A stretch of DNA of 64,000 nt from Montifringilla adamsi (GCA_017590115.1 JAGGNK010010226.1:5801732-5865731); one strand, 5' to 3'. Shown: positions 1 through 11,927, numbered from the stretch's first letter. The notes: a model not told the origin generated them from the letters alone. Numbers and translations are program-made.

Positions 1-2673
1 AGTTGAGAAATTGTGGGTTCTCTTCTTTTGCTTGGGGTGGTGGGGTTAAACTCCTAGGAGTCACATCAACAATTTTTATAAAAACCACAAAGTTCTCCTG
101 AGCTTGTAGAACTCAGTCTGGTGGAGCTCGTCAAACAGCTTTATCCTAGAGTGAGCCATGCTGCTGAAAAATTAAAAAAATTATTCCCTTTTTGCTGAGG
201 GAAAAAAGAGCATATTGTTGGGTTGCTTGGTGCTTCATAGGTGTGATAAGCTAAGAACTCAATACTCCTCCCAGGTTCTGGAAATTTAACATCTCAAGGC
301 CTCAGTCCTCGCAGAACCAGAAATTACTGTTGTTACTTCAGTGATCTTTTACAATTAGACATTTTCCTCGCTTGTTTTTCATGCTTTTGATCACTAATAT
401 TGCACTGTTTATTTCTCTGCTTTTATTATTGTCAAGGCTAAAATAATATGTGGGAGAGAAATGTGCTCAGAAAAGACAGACTCTAGTTTTATTCCTCTGC
501 TCACACTGCAAAATACAGCACACAACAAATCTGCAAGCAAATCTGGATTTGTGACTTATGTGGGCCATTAATATTTAATGCATGCAGCATCTACTCCTTT
601 GCAGGTTTGTCCATATTCTATTATAATGTCCTGTAAACAGTCTCCAGGTAATTTCTGACATCTCTGGAGCAAGAAACTGCTATGTATACAAAATTCAAAC
701 TGTGCTGGAGATGAGAAATGATGGCAGAAATAAGTGTTAGAGCCCTTTGATCTCCCTTCCTCTCTGCAGCAATAAATATATTCAGAAAGGCAGTGCTGTA
801 GATTTATAAATGTTAGCACTCTGAGTGAAGTCAAACTAATTTACTCTATGAACTTCTCTGACATTATGAAAACTTTACACAGAGATCATTGCATGTGAAG
901 TACTAAAATACTATAATTTTAACTTAAAAACCCCACTCACCAGACATTCAAGTTCCCTTCTGTATATCTGCTGTGTTTTGAAGTGTTTTAAGAATAAGTG
1001 GGAACACCATAAAGATGGCAAAATAAATTATGCCTCTTGAAGTTTAGGAATAACACCAACATAAAATAAAATTGTATTAATCCATTTTTATGGATTGAGA
1101 CTCTAGCAGTGAGGGAGAGGAAGAGTAGAAGGGGATTGTTCTGAAGGAAGGGATGGTGACTAGGAAGAGACAAGCGGCACTGGAGATTCTAACACGGTGA
1201 CAGGGGGTTGAGCCTTGTCTCAAGCTCATGCATCATTTGTCCTGGGGGAAAATTAATTGATTGGGAAAATTCAGGAATGAAGTAGCTGCAGATTTGAGAG
1301 TGGTGAGTACATCTCACCATCAGCACTGGGCCACATTTGAGGTTTTTGGCTTGAAGGTGCAAGAGGCAGCACCTGGCTGCAGTGGGGAAGGAGGGCACTC
1401 AGCGCCACAGCAGCCCAGGCAGGGGCACCAACTGCACCTGCAGCTTCAGACCTTTCCCTCTGCTGATGGATGGAACAGAGGGAACATCTCCAAAGGAAAC
1501 AAAGCCCAGAGGCTGGCTCTGAGCAGGTGACCATGTCAGTCAGGAAGGAGGAAAAATAATGGCAAGGGGAGTACTTTCCCTCCTGGTGTGAAGCTCTCTG
1601 CTGGCAGCAATTGTAGGCACTGCCTTCCTAGCTTCTTTAACAAATTATTGATGCCTTAATTAGCTCAGAAGGGTGCTCTGCATCTTTTGGCCTGCTACAG
1701 ACCTGTAGGAGCTTTGCTCCCCTCCCTGCAGTGATGCCCCATCGATTTTAAAATCCTGTCCTACCCTTGGTTTTCTTCTGAGAAGGTCTCAGCAGACACC
1801 TGGGACTGAGCTAAAGGTCACACAAGACATCTCCATTTTCTGGTGCTTGCCTGGAGGACCTGAACTCTTCCATGTGCTGATCAGATGATGGCTCCCACCA
1901 CTTTGCAATCCTAAGGGGAATAATGGAGTGCAATCCTAACCAGTGATGTAGCCCTACTTTGTTCAGCTAACAGAGGTGGCTATCCAAATTTCAGCACCCA
2001 GGTTAGGCTGCTGAGACTTTGCTTGGATACTTTTCTTCACAGCACCATCTAGTGCTACTTATGCAACCCACAAGTTTCTTTGTCCTTCCCTTCTCTCACA
2101 TAAATCCACAAAAACACATACATTTTAAAAGAAATGCAGAATGGACTCCAGACCTTCAAAAAAAAATATGCTTGAATAAATACTGAGGAGTTCTTTTCCC
2201 CTGAGGAAATGAGAGAAAAAAAAAAAAATCACACCAATAGATGTGCAGGGACTTGTCTAGAAACAATGCTGGTGAAATTGTTACAAGAACCTCAGCAAAG
2301 CAGGAAGCTAAACTAAACTAAACTATAAAATGGAATAAAATGCTGCTTCTTTAACTGTGTCTTTTGTCTGGACTAAGAAACTGTGTGTGGTTAAGTGTGG
2401 GTTTGCCTAGATGGACTCCCTTGCCTTTTACATGCCTTGCCCACATTTTGTAACCTCAGAAACTTTTTCTAACCTCTATCCTTTTGCTTAACATAGTTAA
2501 AACACGTTTAACTTCACTAAATAATGAATGCCACAGATTGTCTTTGCCAAGGATCAATTACAGTGTGAGTCCTTGCAGGAAACTTTCCCTCTTTGATGAT
2601 CATTGCTACAAGAGACAAAGATCCCACAACCTCTCCCCAAAATTTGATTTGTCCTTTGCTATGTAAAAGTAAA
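1..2673. other. Non-coding stretch, no gene seen
   Basis: AT-rich unique sequence with only short open frames (under 90 codons). I recognise no transposon end, RNA gene or exon. The segment at 1,340-1,530 is more GC-rich and open in both strands for about 88 codons, but neither product looks like a known protein. It is best read as intergenic or intronic. Confidence 0.6.
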
Positions 2674-2846
2674 TGGGGGGGAAAAAAAAAAAGAAAAAAA
2701 AAAGGAAGAGAGTCAAAATTATAAAAAGGGGAAAGGGGAAAATGGACAAATGGGAAGGGTGAAAAGAATAAAAGGAAAGAGGAGGGAAAGAGGGAAAAGA
2801 GTAAAAGCAGAAGAGGACAAGGAAAGGGAAATTGAGAAAAAGTAAA
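2674..2846. repeat. Purine-rich low-complexity tract
   Basis: About 170 bp made almost wholly of A and G on the plus strand. It opens with a seven-G run followed by A-runs, then irregular GGGAAA, GGAAAG and AAAAGAG words with few pyrimidines. There is no fixed unit, so this is a degenerate polypurine tract rather than a true microsatellite. Such mirror-rich tracts can form triplex structures, but that is inference. Confidence 0.85.
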
Positions 2847-2867
2847 TACAGCCTAGCAAGAAAAATG

Positions 2868-2891
2868 TTTATTTTATTTTATTTTATTTTT
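2868..2891 (+). repeat. (TTTTA)n microsatellite
   Basis: Four to five near-perfect TTTTA units lie about 20 bp after the end of the purine-rich tract. The array is short, so length polymorphism would be modest. Confidence 0.85.
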
Positions 2892-3769
2892 AATTCTGAT
2901 AATAACAATTTAACTTTTTCAACCATTCTGAATATGGAGGGGGAAAGCAGCCAGACATTTGCCACAGGGTTTTTCCCATGATCACCTTGTACTGCTACAA
3001 TAAATTCCTATGGAATCTGCTGGAGATCACAGTGGGAACCAGGTGGAGAAAGCTGCAGTGAATGCCAGAGCACTGCATATTGATGGGAGTTGGATGTGCA
3101 AGTGCTCTCCCTCCACTAAACAGTGTCTAGCTGAGTCTCATATTCATTTATTGCAACTTTGTAATTTGACCTTGACAGCTTGTAAATTTTCAGGACACTA
3201 TTCTTAAAAGCAATTCAGTCGTGTTAGGCTTTCAAATCACTGGTTTCATGGCTGGACTTTATGGGCAAAGGTACATGTTTTAAATAGCTTTTGTGTAAAA
3301 TCCCTGCAGGCTATGCCAGAGGCAAACTAATGACCACTGGTGGAGCTGCAAATGGAATTGGATAATATATTGATACCAGCAGTAAACAGTATTCGATTTT
3401 AACAGCAACTAGTATAGAATAACATGTCTAATTTAATTTATGAACCTAATTTAAGCATTGGAGAGACTTGACACAGAAAAACTAGTCACTATGTTGTTCC
3501 TGCACTTTTATTTTCTGCCATCAGAAAAGGGGAAGGATGTTACAGCAGTTGATGTTAATTTGTTCATCTGCTTATGCTGTTGGTATTTCTTGCCTGCTCA
3601 TGGCACTTTTGCAAGTAACTCTAGCTGCTCCTAATCCTGATTCAAAGAAACAATTGATTTTCTTGTTATGATTTATTATCATTGATCAGGGTGCAAATAA
3701 CACAATTTTGCTTTTGGCACCTTGCACAGCCAACCAAAATTACCAACCTTTTTCTATTTCTCTCTGCAG
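2892..3769. other. Non-coding stretch, no gene seen
   Basis: Unique AT-rich DNA with no recognisable repeat or long frame. Its last 35 bases form the pyrimidine-rich lead-in to the candidate exon that begins at 3,770. Confidence 0.55.
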
Positions 3770-3840
3770 GGAAGAACTATGGCTCCAGAAGTGCAAAGGC
3801 TCTTTCTTTGTGAGCAGCCTTGCCCACACAAGTAAATCAA
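3770..3840 (+). other. Candidate 71-bp exon, product unknown
   Basis: A strong acceptor (pyrimidine-rich TTTTTCTATTTCTCTCTGCAG ending at 3,769) is followed 71 bp later by GTAAGT at 3,841-3,846, a perfect donor hexamer. One frame stays open through all 71 bp for 23 complete codons, starting E-E-L-W-L-Q-K-C-K-G, with one nucleotide spare at each end. A second frame has an ATG but stops at 3,833-3,835. I do not recognise the peptide. It could be an exon of a coding gene spanning the window, an exon of a long non-coding RNA, or a chance splice-site pair. Transcript data would decide. Confidence 0.25.
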
Positions 3841-6639
3841 GTAAGTAAATTCACATGCACAAGACTTTGCCACCTGGGACCAGGATGATTGTGTACAGCT
3901 CAACTCGAAAGTTTCTAATTCTCCTTTTCTTTATGGCACACATTTTTAAAGATTTTCAAACTATTTATATTAATAATTGAGAAAGCTGAGGGTCTGAGCC
4001 TGCCTGAACTGCAGCTGTAGTATAATTTTGAAGGAGAGCTAGGGGTCTTTACTATGAACAAACAAAAATATCCAGCTTTGTTGTATTTCAGTATTTGAAT
4101 TATGACCTTTTGAAGTATATTGAAATGAAAGAAGCAAGCATTCTCCAAAGATTTTGTACAGAATAAAATAAGCATTACTAACTTCTGTCTCATTTTCAGG
4201 TCTTATAGCCCTGTCTTGCTTTACATGTAAATAAAAATGCTCACTATATTCTTGTAAAACATAGTTAAATGGGAAGATTTCACTCTAGTAACCCCTGAAA
4301 GAACATAAAACTGTACCATAAAACCATAAAGTACCATAAAACATAAATATATTCACTAGAAGATACCTTTTACTGACTAATAAGGAAAACATTTCTGACT
4401 TTCATAGGGAGAATAATATTAATGCTTTTTTAAATTATCCTTTCTGCTGGTTAAGTGTGGCTTTTGCTTGGCTTTAGGTATCAAACTTCTCCAAGAACTC
4501 TCCATCCTGTACAGAATTAGAATCCCCCAGTTACTGAGAGTGAAAGGGAGGAGGTGTTTGACCTTCTGTGGCCCCCAAACAAGGGATCTAAATTTATGGG
4601 CTTTACCTGGATTTTCTATGTACATTTTTTGGCTTTCAAGAGCAGCCCCTTCCTCCAGGTGATTCGTTGGAATTGTGGCTGTGGGTCAAGATGATACTGA
4701 TAAAGAAAACGGCACTGCAGAACAATCAAACGCTGCTCCAGCTGCCCCCATGGCATTTTTGGTGGGCAATGTTTTTCTCAGTGGGGCTCTACTGCGTGTG
4801 CTTGGATACTTCCAAAGCTCAACACAGCAAGGCCAGGGGGTTCCTGAGCTTTAGCAAAGTACCTTTTAACAAAGCATTTGCAGCTAAAGGTAGGTTTACT
4901 AAAATCAGAAAAGAGTGACCATCTGGTTTTAATGATAGCAGGAACTGGCACAGCACAGGAATTCTCCTGCAATGTTTCATTTATGGGATCAGACTTTTCT
5001 GACCAAAATAAAAAACAAACTTACTTCAGGGAAATTATTTTATAGCTCATCTACTTCTGCTTCCCAAACTGCGCCTAATGAAAAGGAAGATGACAATTAT
5101 TCCCCATCTGAAAACTGGAATTTGTAACACTCAGAGTCTTTTTCCCTTCACAAATCTACACTGGGACATTGAGAACTGGGCTACTGATTCATGTACACTA
5201 TTTGAGACAACACTTAAAATCATAGGTATTTCAGGCTTGGTAGCAGTAAAAGAAAAAAAAAAAAAACAAAAACCTCTGAATCATCAATAGCTGAAAGTAG
5301 AAATTCTTTGCATACATGCAGAAAAAAAAAATAGATTTGGAGTGGAAACTTTTTTGACAAGTATGAGTCTAACAGTATTTGAAGTAGATGAGATATTGAT
5401 TCCCCAGAATAAATAAATAAAATCAAATGCCCAACCATTTTAAACTTCAAAACTATCTGCAAAGTTAACAATGTCACACTTAGAAAACTGATAACAAAAG
5501 AAGTCTTTCCTATACAATTTCCATGAAAAAGGATTTCTGTCACTTTTCCTTTCTGAGGACAGCAGCATGCATGGCTGGAGAAAAAGTGCACAACCTCAGG
5601 AGTGGTTCCTGGACTTTGTGGTCCAGGTCAAGCCAATTTGATAAACAAAGATGTTAAAAAATCTGCAGTCAGTGTGCAGTCAGTGTCCAGACTGGCTACT
5701 AAAATAGCAACAGAAAAAAAAATAAACAAATCCCAACTCTCCAGCAAATCTCACTCAGGCTGGAGTTTCAACCCTTTCTCTGGACTGTTCCTGGGAGCTG
5801 AATTCTGTTAATTTGGTAGCAAACACGTGATGAGAGCAATGAGATGTTTTCAGACTGACAGCAGGTCTGAGTGGTGCTGCACGCTCCGTGTTCTCCAGCT
5901 GGGAATCAGTTCCAGCCCACAAACCACAAACCTGTGTTCAAGCCCCAAGTTGATGTCCTTTCCCTTTCAGCTGCATTTTGTGCCTCACACCAAGCTCCGT
6001 GTTCTCAGGCTGTAAAGCTCAAGAGGAGCTGTTGGCACCTGGCTGCCCTGGCTCCTGGCAGCAGCACTTTTATTAGCATTTTTATTATTCCTCTGCAGGA
6101 CCCCGCTGCTCATGCAGAGTTTGTGTGCAATAGCTCAGCTTGCAGCTGGGCAGTGATTTGGAATCAGCAGCAGCTCTGATTTGAAACCCAAGAGCCAGCA
6201 GCCCTGTGGGTCACAGCTGCCCTCAGCTCTGCAGGGCTCAGGGATGCTCCATTCCTGCCCCCAGGGCTCAGCAAGCTCCAGGCACATCTCCAGGCGAGCA
6301 GAAATATCTCCATACGTGTGGAGTTCTCAAAATCTTACCAAAAAATGTAGGTGGAAGTATAGACATAAATGGAGGCTTTGAATTAAGACCTTAGAACAGA
6401 TGAGTCTTATTAGAATAAACAGTAACTACTACTGAATTTGACTTACGTCTTTGAATAGAGCAAATCTTTTACAGCATTAAAATTGCTGTAGTGTAAAATA
6501 GCAACACTTAAAGCAAGCAAGAAAAGTGCCTTAAACAAGCAAAAAGAAACACATTGAGTAGTGAGAGACTTTAAATTTTGCTGATATGTCTTTGTGTAGA
6601 AAACTTGTAACATTGTTTTGCTAAATAAATAAATATGTA
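3841..6639. other. Non-coding stretch, no gene seen
   Basis: Unique sequence with A-runs near 5,250-5,330 and a small run of CCATAAAA-like words near 4,310-4,345. The somewhat GC-richer stretch at 5,820-6,310 carries overlapping open frames in different phases, none recognisable. A 14-bp word, GCTCCGTGTTCTCC or nearly so, occurs twice there (near 5,883 and 5,995). No repeat family recognised. Confidence 0.5.
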
Positions 6640-6711
6640 CTATAGTAGAGCTATGTAACACAAATGACAAAGTTAAGAGAGTTTCTTTGTAGTTGTACCA
6701 AGAGGGGGAAT
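6640..6711 (+). mobile_element. 3' end of an ERV internal region with polypurine tract
   Basis: The short purine block AGAGGGGGAA (6,701-6,710) lies directly before TGTGGG, the arrangement of a retroviral polypurine tract just 5' of an LTR. About 60 bp upstream may be the tail of the internal region, but I see no env, pol or gag coding sequence. Its presence means the adjoining LTR is the 3' LTR of a truncated provirus, not a clean solo LTR. The left boundary is a guess. Confidence 0.4.
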
Positions 6712-7218
6712 TGTGGGAAACACAGTAAAGGTAAGAAGACTTTCAGACAGCTGTGAAAGCAGGCCTCACAAACCGAAAGAGCAGAGAACTTAGGGCTGCA
6801 AAGTCTGAAAGTAGGAAAGATACAATAGTACAGCAAGCAAGGACATGAAACAATAGCTTGAGTTGTAGGCTTGGCTAAGATAGACTTTAAGACTGCAGAA
6901 AAATATGCCTAGTAAGATAGTAGGTTTTAAGCTCAATAATAGAGTATTGTGTATTGTTAATAGAAAGCAGAGAAGGAAGCATTGTGTGAAGCAGGTGTAC
7001 ATGTACTTTTAGTGATTAACTAGAACAATTGTCTGTAAGCTTAACAATATGTTATTGGCTAGAAAGTTTTTAAAATGCTCTTTGGCAAGAAATCTTTGGC
7101 AGAACATGAGCTGTTGCATCTTCCAGTTGTCTCAACCATGTAATGAGACTTGTTCTGCAATCAAAGCTCGAGGAACTTATCCCAGCAGTCCTGTCCCATT
7201 TGTGCACCCTCCAACACA
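6712..7218 (+). mobile_element. Avian endogenous retrovirus LTR (plus orientation)
   Basis: About 507 bp beginning TGTGGGAAACACAG directly after a polypurine tract and ending near CCAACACA, which gives the usual TG...CA termini. AATCAAAG at 7,159-7,166, followed by CTCGAGGAACTT, sits where the polyadenylation signal AATAAA and start of R would be expected, so it reads as a one-base decayed signal. The text around 7,040-7,200 resembles avian LTRs I have seen, but I cannot name the family with certainty. Target duplications are not identifiable, because the internal side is truncated and the right flank runs into other repeats. Confidence 0.5.
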
Positions 7219-7274
7219 TATATCTGTCAGTTTTCAGACCAGAGCTCAGGGCTGGGATGGAAAGAAGGGGGAAG

Positions 7275-7296
7275 GAGAGAGAGAGAGAGAGAGAGA
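7275..7296 (+). repeat. (GA)11 microsatellite
   Basis: Eleven uninterrupted GA units, preceded by an irregular purine lead-in. The array is followed at about 7,310 by CCAATAAAGCTCAG, which resembles another polyadenylation-signal context. Confidence 0.9.
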
Positions 7297-7424
7297 ATGA
7301 AATTGCCAATAAAGCTCAGTAATCTGAGAGGGACACATCGTGTAGCTGAGCTGAAAGGCTCAATTAGTTCTACCAGTTTTATTTCATTAAAAGACGGCAG
7401 AAGCATTTCAGCTGCAGCAACAAG

Positions 7425-7748
7425 AGGAACCAGAAGGCTTTGCAGGGGCAGGTTTTGGTAGCAGGGGGGCTGCAGGGGTGGCTCCTGTGAGAAGCTGCCA
7501 AAATCTTCCTCCATGTCCAGCAGATCCAGTCCCTGGTGGCTCCAAAGACGGGCGTGCTGCTGGCCAAGGCTGAGCCCAGCAGGAATGATGGGAATGCCTC
7601 TGTGATAACAGATTTAAGAAGAAGAAAAAAGCTGTTGCACAGGTGTGATTGTGGCCAGAGAAGAGCAGGATGAGAACATGTGAGAGGAGCAGCTCTGCTG
7701 ACACCCAGGTCAGTGCAGAAGGAGGGGCAGGAAGTGCTGTGGTCCAGC
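7425..7748 (+). mobile_element. Fragment of a second avian LTR-like repeat
   Basis: From the GC-rich lead-in (AGAAGCTGCC at 7,491) through CTCTGTGATAACAGATTTAAGAAG (7,597-7,620) to the GGTCAGTGCAGAAGGAGGGG block (7,707-7,726), the text follows a dispersed avian ERVL-type LTR that I recall. GATTTAAG at 7,611-7,618 occupies the TATA-box position of that element. The copy is cut short after 7,745, where unrelated sequence and then a CR1 tail follow. Recognition is by memory, and the family and boundaries need a repeat-library search. Confidence 0.4.
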
Positions 7749-7766
7749 TGATAACAGGTCAGAGAA

Positions 7767-7815
7767 GAGACTCGATGATCTTAGGGGATTTTTCCAACTT
7801 AAATTATTCTTTATT
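7767..7815 (+). mobile_element. CR1 LINE 3'-end fragment
   Basis: GACTCGATGATCTTA (7,769-7,783), then TTTTTCCAACTTAAATTATTCT, matches the conserved 3' terminus of avian CR1 with several substitutions. Only about 50 bp survives, typical of 5'-truncated CR1 insertions. It lies in the same orientation as the two LTR pieces just upstream, in a compact retroelement cluster. Confidence 0.7.
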
Positions 7816-8445
7816 ACTAAATTTAGTCATTTAGTGAACTGAACATAATATACAATGAAAGAGAAAGTGGTTTTGAATCTTAAAAATGTAATTTCTTCAA
7901 AAGTAAAAGCAGAGCCCTGGCCTACACAAAAAATAAAATATAAAAAATATAAGTTGTCACAGAAAGACTAGCAGGTATTATGAAAAGATATCTCTGTATG
8001 CAAATGTAGTGCAGGTTATGTGGAAAGACAAAAATAGATCAAATAAAATCCATTTTAAAAAATAAACTGCCACTGCAATTCTTCTGGGGAGGGAGTGGAT
8101 GAGGAGCAGGAGGAAGAGAATTAAAATGTGAACCACTTCTAAATCCCTCCTTGTGGCCTGGAGTTCACTCCTGCACTTGCTGTGGGTGTTTTGATATTGA
8201 TTTCCCAACCCTGGCAGGCCATTATGGATGAAGCAGAGCTGCACCCTGACACACTCAGTGCTGGGAATTGTGAGCAGCCTTTTGAAATGTTGCTGCCAGC
8301 TGGCTGCAGCTTTGCAAAGCACCTGCTGCAAGGCTGAGCCCTTCTGGCTCTGCTTTGGGCGGACTTTTGGATTTCACTTATCAATAGACTATCACTGGGG
8401 TTTTTTGTACCCAGGGACTTGTTTAAATTGTGTCTGATAAAAATG

Positions 8446-8468
8446 AAAAAAAAAAAAAAAAAAAAAAA
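8446..8468 (+). repeat. A23 homopolymer
   Basis: Twenty-three uninterrupted A residues. The minus-strand open frame across this point is artificially extended by the resulting Phe run and should not be read as a gene. Confidence 0.9.
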
Positions 8469-9364
8469 GAATTTGCATTTATGAACTTGTGAAACAAATT
8501 TAATAAGTAGGAGCTTAATAGTTCCTACAGAGCCCTGTGAAGGTTCTGTGGTCAGGGTGAAAAATCCAGAGTTCACAATTACACACTTAAAGATCAATAA
8601 ATTTGAGTGTACTGTCAGACACATGATGAATCATGCCCTTGGAATATAAAAGCTTTCTGTTGACATTTTTTCTCTTCAGGTCCAAAAATTGAAGTCTCTG
8701 TATCTCAGTTTCTGAAATGTGGTCTTCTCAGAAATACATTTTCCCAAAAAGAGAGTTAAGGCAGGCAAGCATTTCAGGTATTCTTCTTCAATAATCTCTC
8801 ATGAAAAACTACAATTTTTCTGTCATTGACTCACTATAAAGCAATTCTGGATTTATTGTGGCCAGTAAGCCTCAAGGATAAGCACATGTTCAACTGTGAA
8901 ATATGAAACAGAAATGAAAAAGGAAAAATATCCATCCAAAACATATCAGAAGGCACTGGCCATCATGCCAGGGCTACTGTGTGACAGATTGTGGTTTGCA
9001 GGGAGTGTGCTGGTAAATGGTCTCTGTATAGAGATTTTTATAAAGTACAACTTGAACTAAGACAATTAGCAGGCAGTAGTATGAGGATTTTTTTTTTTAA
9101 CATCAGAATTGGAGAGATATAAAAAAGAGAAATCTGGCTCTATTGGGTTTGTTAAGTTTCTGTTTCCTTGAAGAGCTGAAATCTCTCTCTGACTTGTTAC
9201 CTACATCTTGCTACAATGCACAACATTTTAATTATGTGGTCCCTTTGCGAGCACTTCAACTCTGATGTATTTCAAAAGGTTTTGTGCTTTTGAAAAGCTG
9301 GTGTTCAGCATCTTCACATCCACTAGATGTCACTCAATAGTCATCATTTCCAGCACTGACATAA

Positions 9365-9408
9365 ACACACACACACACACACACAAGAAAAAAAAAAAAA
9401 AAAAAAAA
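9365..9408 (+). repeat. (AC)n-A21 compound microsatellite
   Basis: About ten AC units (9,365-9,385) are followed by AG and then 21 A residues (9,388-9,408). Likely length-variable. Confidence 0.95.
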
Positions 9409-11648
9409 GGCAACATATATATTTTTTTCTTAAGACTCAAAACAATGTTCTTTCAAAAAAAAATTATTCTCTGTTTAAAGTTAATATGTGGTGTCTGAAA
9501 GGTTTTCATCATCACTTCAAAAATTAAAACTTTTAGATTATTCTGTTAGAAGCCCAGAATGCCGCCTGGAAGTTACATATTCCTTTAGCATAGTTCTTTC
9601 AAAGAAAGAAAGATTAAAAAGGTAATTTGGAGGGTGGTGGACTTGATGTTAAAGGATAATTGTGCCTCTGGACCATGACCACACTGTTCAACATTTTCAT
9701 CTGTGTGATGCCTAATTATGTTCATCTTCAGTGATATTTTCTAGCTTTTGTGTCCATGTCCTGTGGGGTTTTGCCTCTAGCAGCTGCTTTGAATCCATAA
9801 CCCCCAAAACAGCCAGGATGGATGGAGTTTCTCTTACTCTGCTTGCAGTGGTGGATTCCTACCTGGGCATTCTCTAGCTCCCAATTCCAGGCATTTGTTC
9901 TTGCACGATGTCAGAACTGCATCACATCACACTGCTTTTCTTCACAAACTAAACAAAGAAAATTTTTTCCACCCCTCACACAATTTCCTTGTCTTTTTCC
10001 ATGCTCCCTCAAGCTTCCTGGAGACAGATGAGAGGAGGACCAGGGGGCTCCCTGAAGAATCCACTGGACTTGAATGCCCAGAGGGGGAACTAAGGGAAAG
10101 TCAGGAATGATCTCAGCAAATCTCACTGGTGAGTGCAACTCTGGGGAGTAAAACATGGCAGGATGCTCAGGGAGGGCAACAAAGGAAAATTGAAAGAGGG
10201 TCTTGGCTATAAGTATGACAATCCCAAAATACCTCTGATGGGTCCTTTGGGAGCATGCTGAGGTGGTTTGGACATTCTCCCAGAGGTAGCAGAGGACATG
10301 GATGTCCAGAGGGGACAATATGGTTTGGGAAAAGATTGGTCAAAGAGGCAAGTGGAGAAATATTTTTAAGGCAAATAGGAGTGGGAGGCTGTGTGATAAG
10401 GAAAGAACTGTGAGGACTGGGAATTTCTCGGCCTTATCTTCAATCTCTGCAGTCTAACACAGAGCCACTGCACGTCTTCTGCATTCCTGGCTTCCAGGAG
10501 AGGGAAAATAACCAGGGAGGTACTGTCCCTGCACCCCCAGCCCTCCCCAGGCCATTATGGAGGCAGGGTGGAGGATTTGGGTTTCTCTGCTTGCTATTCA
10601 GGACTTTAGGGGGTTTCTCTATAGTGACCAGGCATGAGAGCTCACAGGCAGTGGGAGTAGGGCTGGAGAGGTGGCAGAGTGGAATCTCTTCTAGGAATTG
10701 GTTAGAAAAGCATCTCAGGAATATAAAAAGATATGAAAGAAGGGATGAGGGAAAGGCAAAGGTTCAGACAAGGATAATGGCACAGTTTTCACAGACCCCA
10801 ACAGGGAAAAGTGCAGGGAGCCCAAGACCAAAGGGAAGGGGATGAACACCAGGACAGTGACTGGGAAGGAATCAACGTGCCATTTGTAAAAAAGGACATT
10901 AAAAATTGATTGTTCAGGGTGTCAGGATTGTACCAAGGGTTCACCACACTGCAGCCCTTGCTGGACCAAGAAGGGTTTCGTGGTAGGAACAGGAGCTTCT
11001 CTGTCTGATTTGAATTTTATGCCACAGGGGGAACAACTGTTCAGATGCTCTTTTGAGAAGAGGGAAAGATGAGCATGTGCATTTGGTTCAAGCAGTGTTG
11101 GTGAATGTGTGTGTGGATGGGAATGAGCACTGTGTGTGTTACATCCACAGCTGCCTCTGCCCATTCCCTTCAAACATATTGTACAGAGTTAGGAGAGGCC
11201 AGGAAGAACGAGATATGAACAGTAAGTTGGCTTGTGAACACTGAATTTTTTCTCTAACAATATTAATCACTTTTTGGCTTTTTTTTTTACCCAGTTTGAG
11301 GCTCTGTACTGACTGTGTGCAGCAAAATTGAAGGGCTACCATGATCCAGGTGAGTTCTCTGGCTCGCTCAGATCCTGCTGCTGAGGAGCCAGCTCCTCGA
11401 GAAGGAGATGGATGGAGGAACCTGGCAGGGAAGGAAGAGCCTGCCTCACATCCCTGCCCCTGCCAGCCTGGTAATGATGGATGCAGAACCTCAGGGGTTG
11501 CCTGAAGTCATGGGATTTACTTGAGGCCATTTGAGATCACTTGAAGTCTTTGGAGACTCTGAAAGTGGTAACCTGAGCTCTTTTGGGTTTATTTGAGGTC
11601 ACTGGAGTCCCTGGAGCACACGGCACTCCCCGAACTCAGGTGGCAATG

Positions 11649-11745
11649 CCCTCTTCTTCTCTCTGTCTCCTCCCTCTCTTTCTCTCTCTCTCTCTCCCCT
11701 CATTCTTTTCCCATTTTTCTTCCTCTTGCTCTGTCTTTTCCAGCC
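11649..11745 (+). repeat. CT-rich pyrimidine tract
   Basis: About 95 bp of nearly pure pyrimidine including a (CT)n core at 11,680-11,695, followed by CCAATAAACAGTGCTCAG near 11,788. It interrupts the outlying degenerate copies of the adjacent minisatellite (11,516-11,600 and 11,900 onward), so it may be part of an inserted element. I cannot name one. Confidence 0.7.
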
Positions 11746-11927
11746 CTCTTTAGTAGAGTAACTCCTTTGTGTTTTGGTTTTTTGGTCACCAATAAACAGT
11801 GCTCAGTTACAACGTTTGTCTCCGCTGACTTTATTTGGTTTCTGACCATCCATTACTAGATGAATGAACACCTCGCAGTTCCCCACAGTGGAATGTGACA
11901 GCTGAGGTCACTGCAGCTCCTGGGAGA

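Larger units (their letters stand above)
7816..11515. other. Non-coding stretch with simple repeats, no gene seen
   Basis: Unique sequence, moderately GC-rich at 10,000-11,200. A stretch at 9,632-9,650 (GGTGGACTTGATGTTAAAGG) weakly recalls a CR1 terminus but is too short to call. Open frames here, including an 84-codon one at 10,591-10,845 and a 135-codon minus-strand one at 9,911-10,318, have no recognisable protein features. Confidence 0.5.

Noticed and set aside
8139..8624. 161-codon minus-strand frame
   Set aside because: It is extended artificially by the A23 homopolymer read as a Phe run.
9632..9650. GGTGGACTTGATGTTAAAGG as a CR1 terminus
   Set aside because: Only about 19 bp fits, with a gap, and the diagnostic TTCCAAC block is missing.
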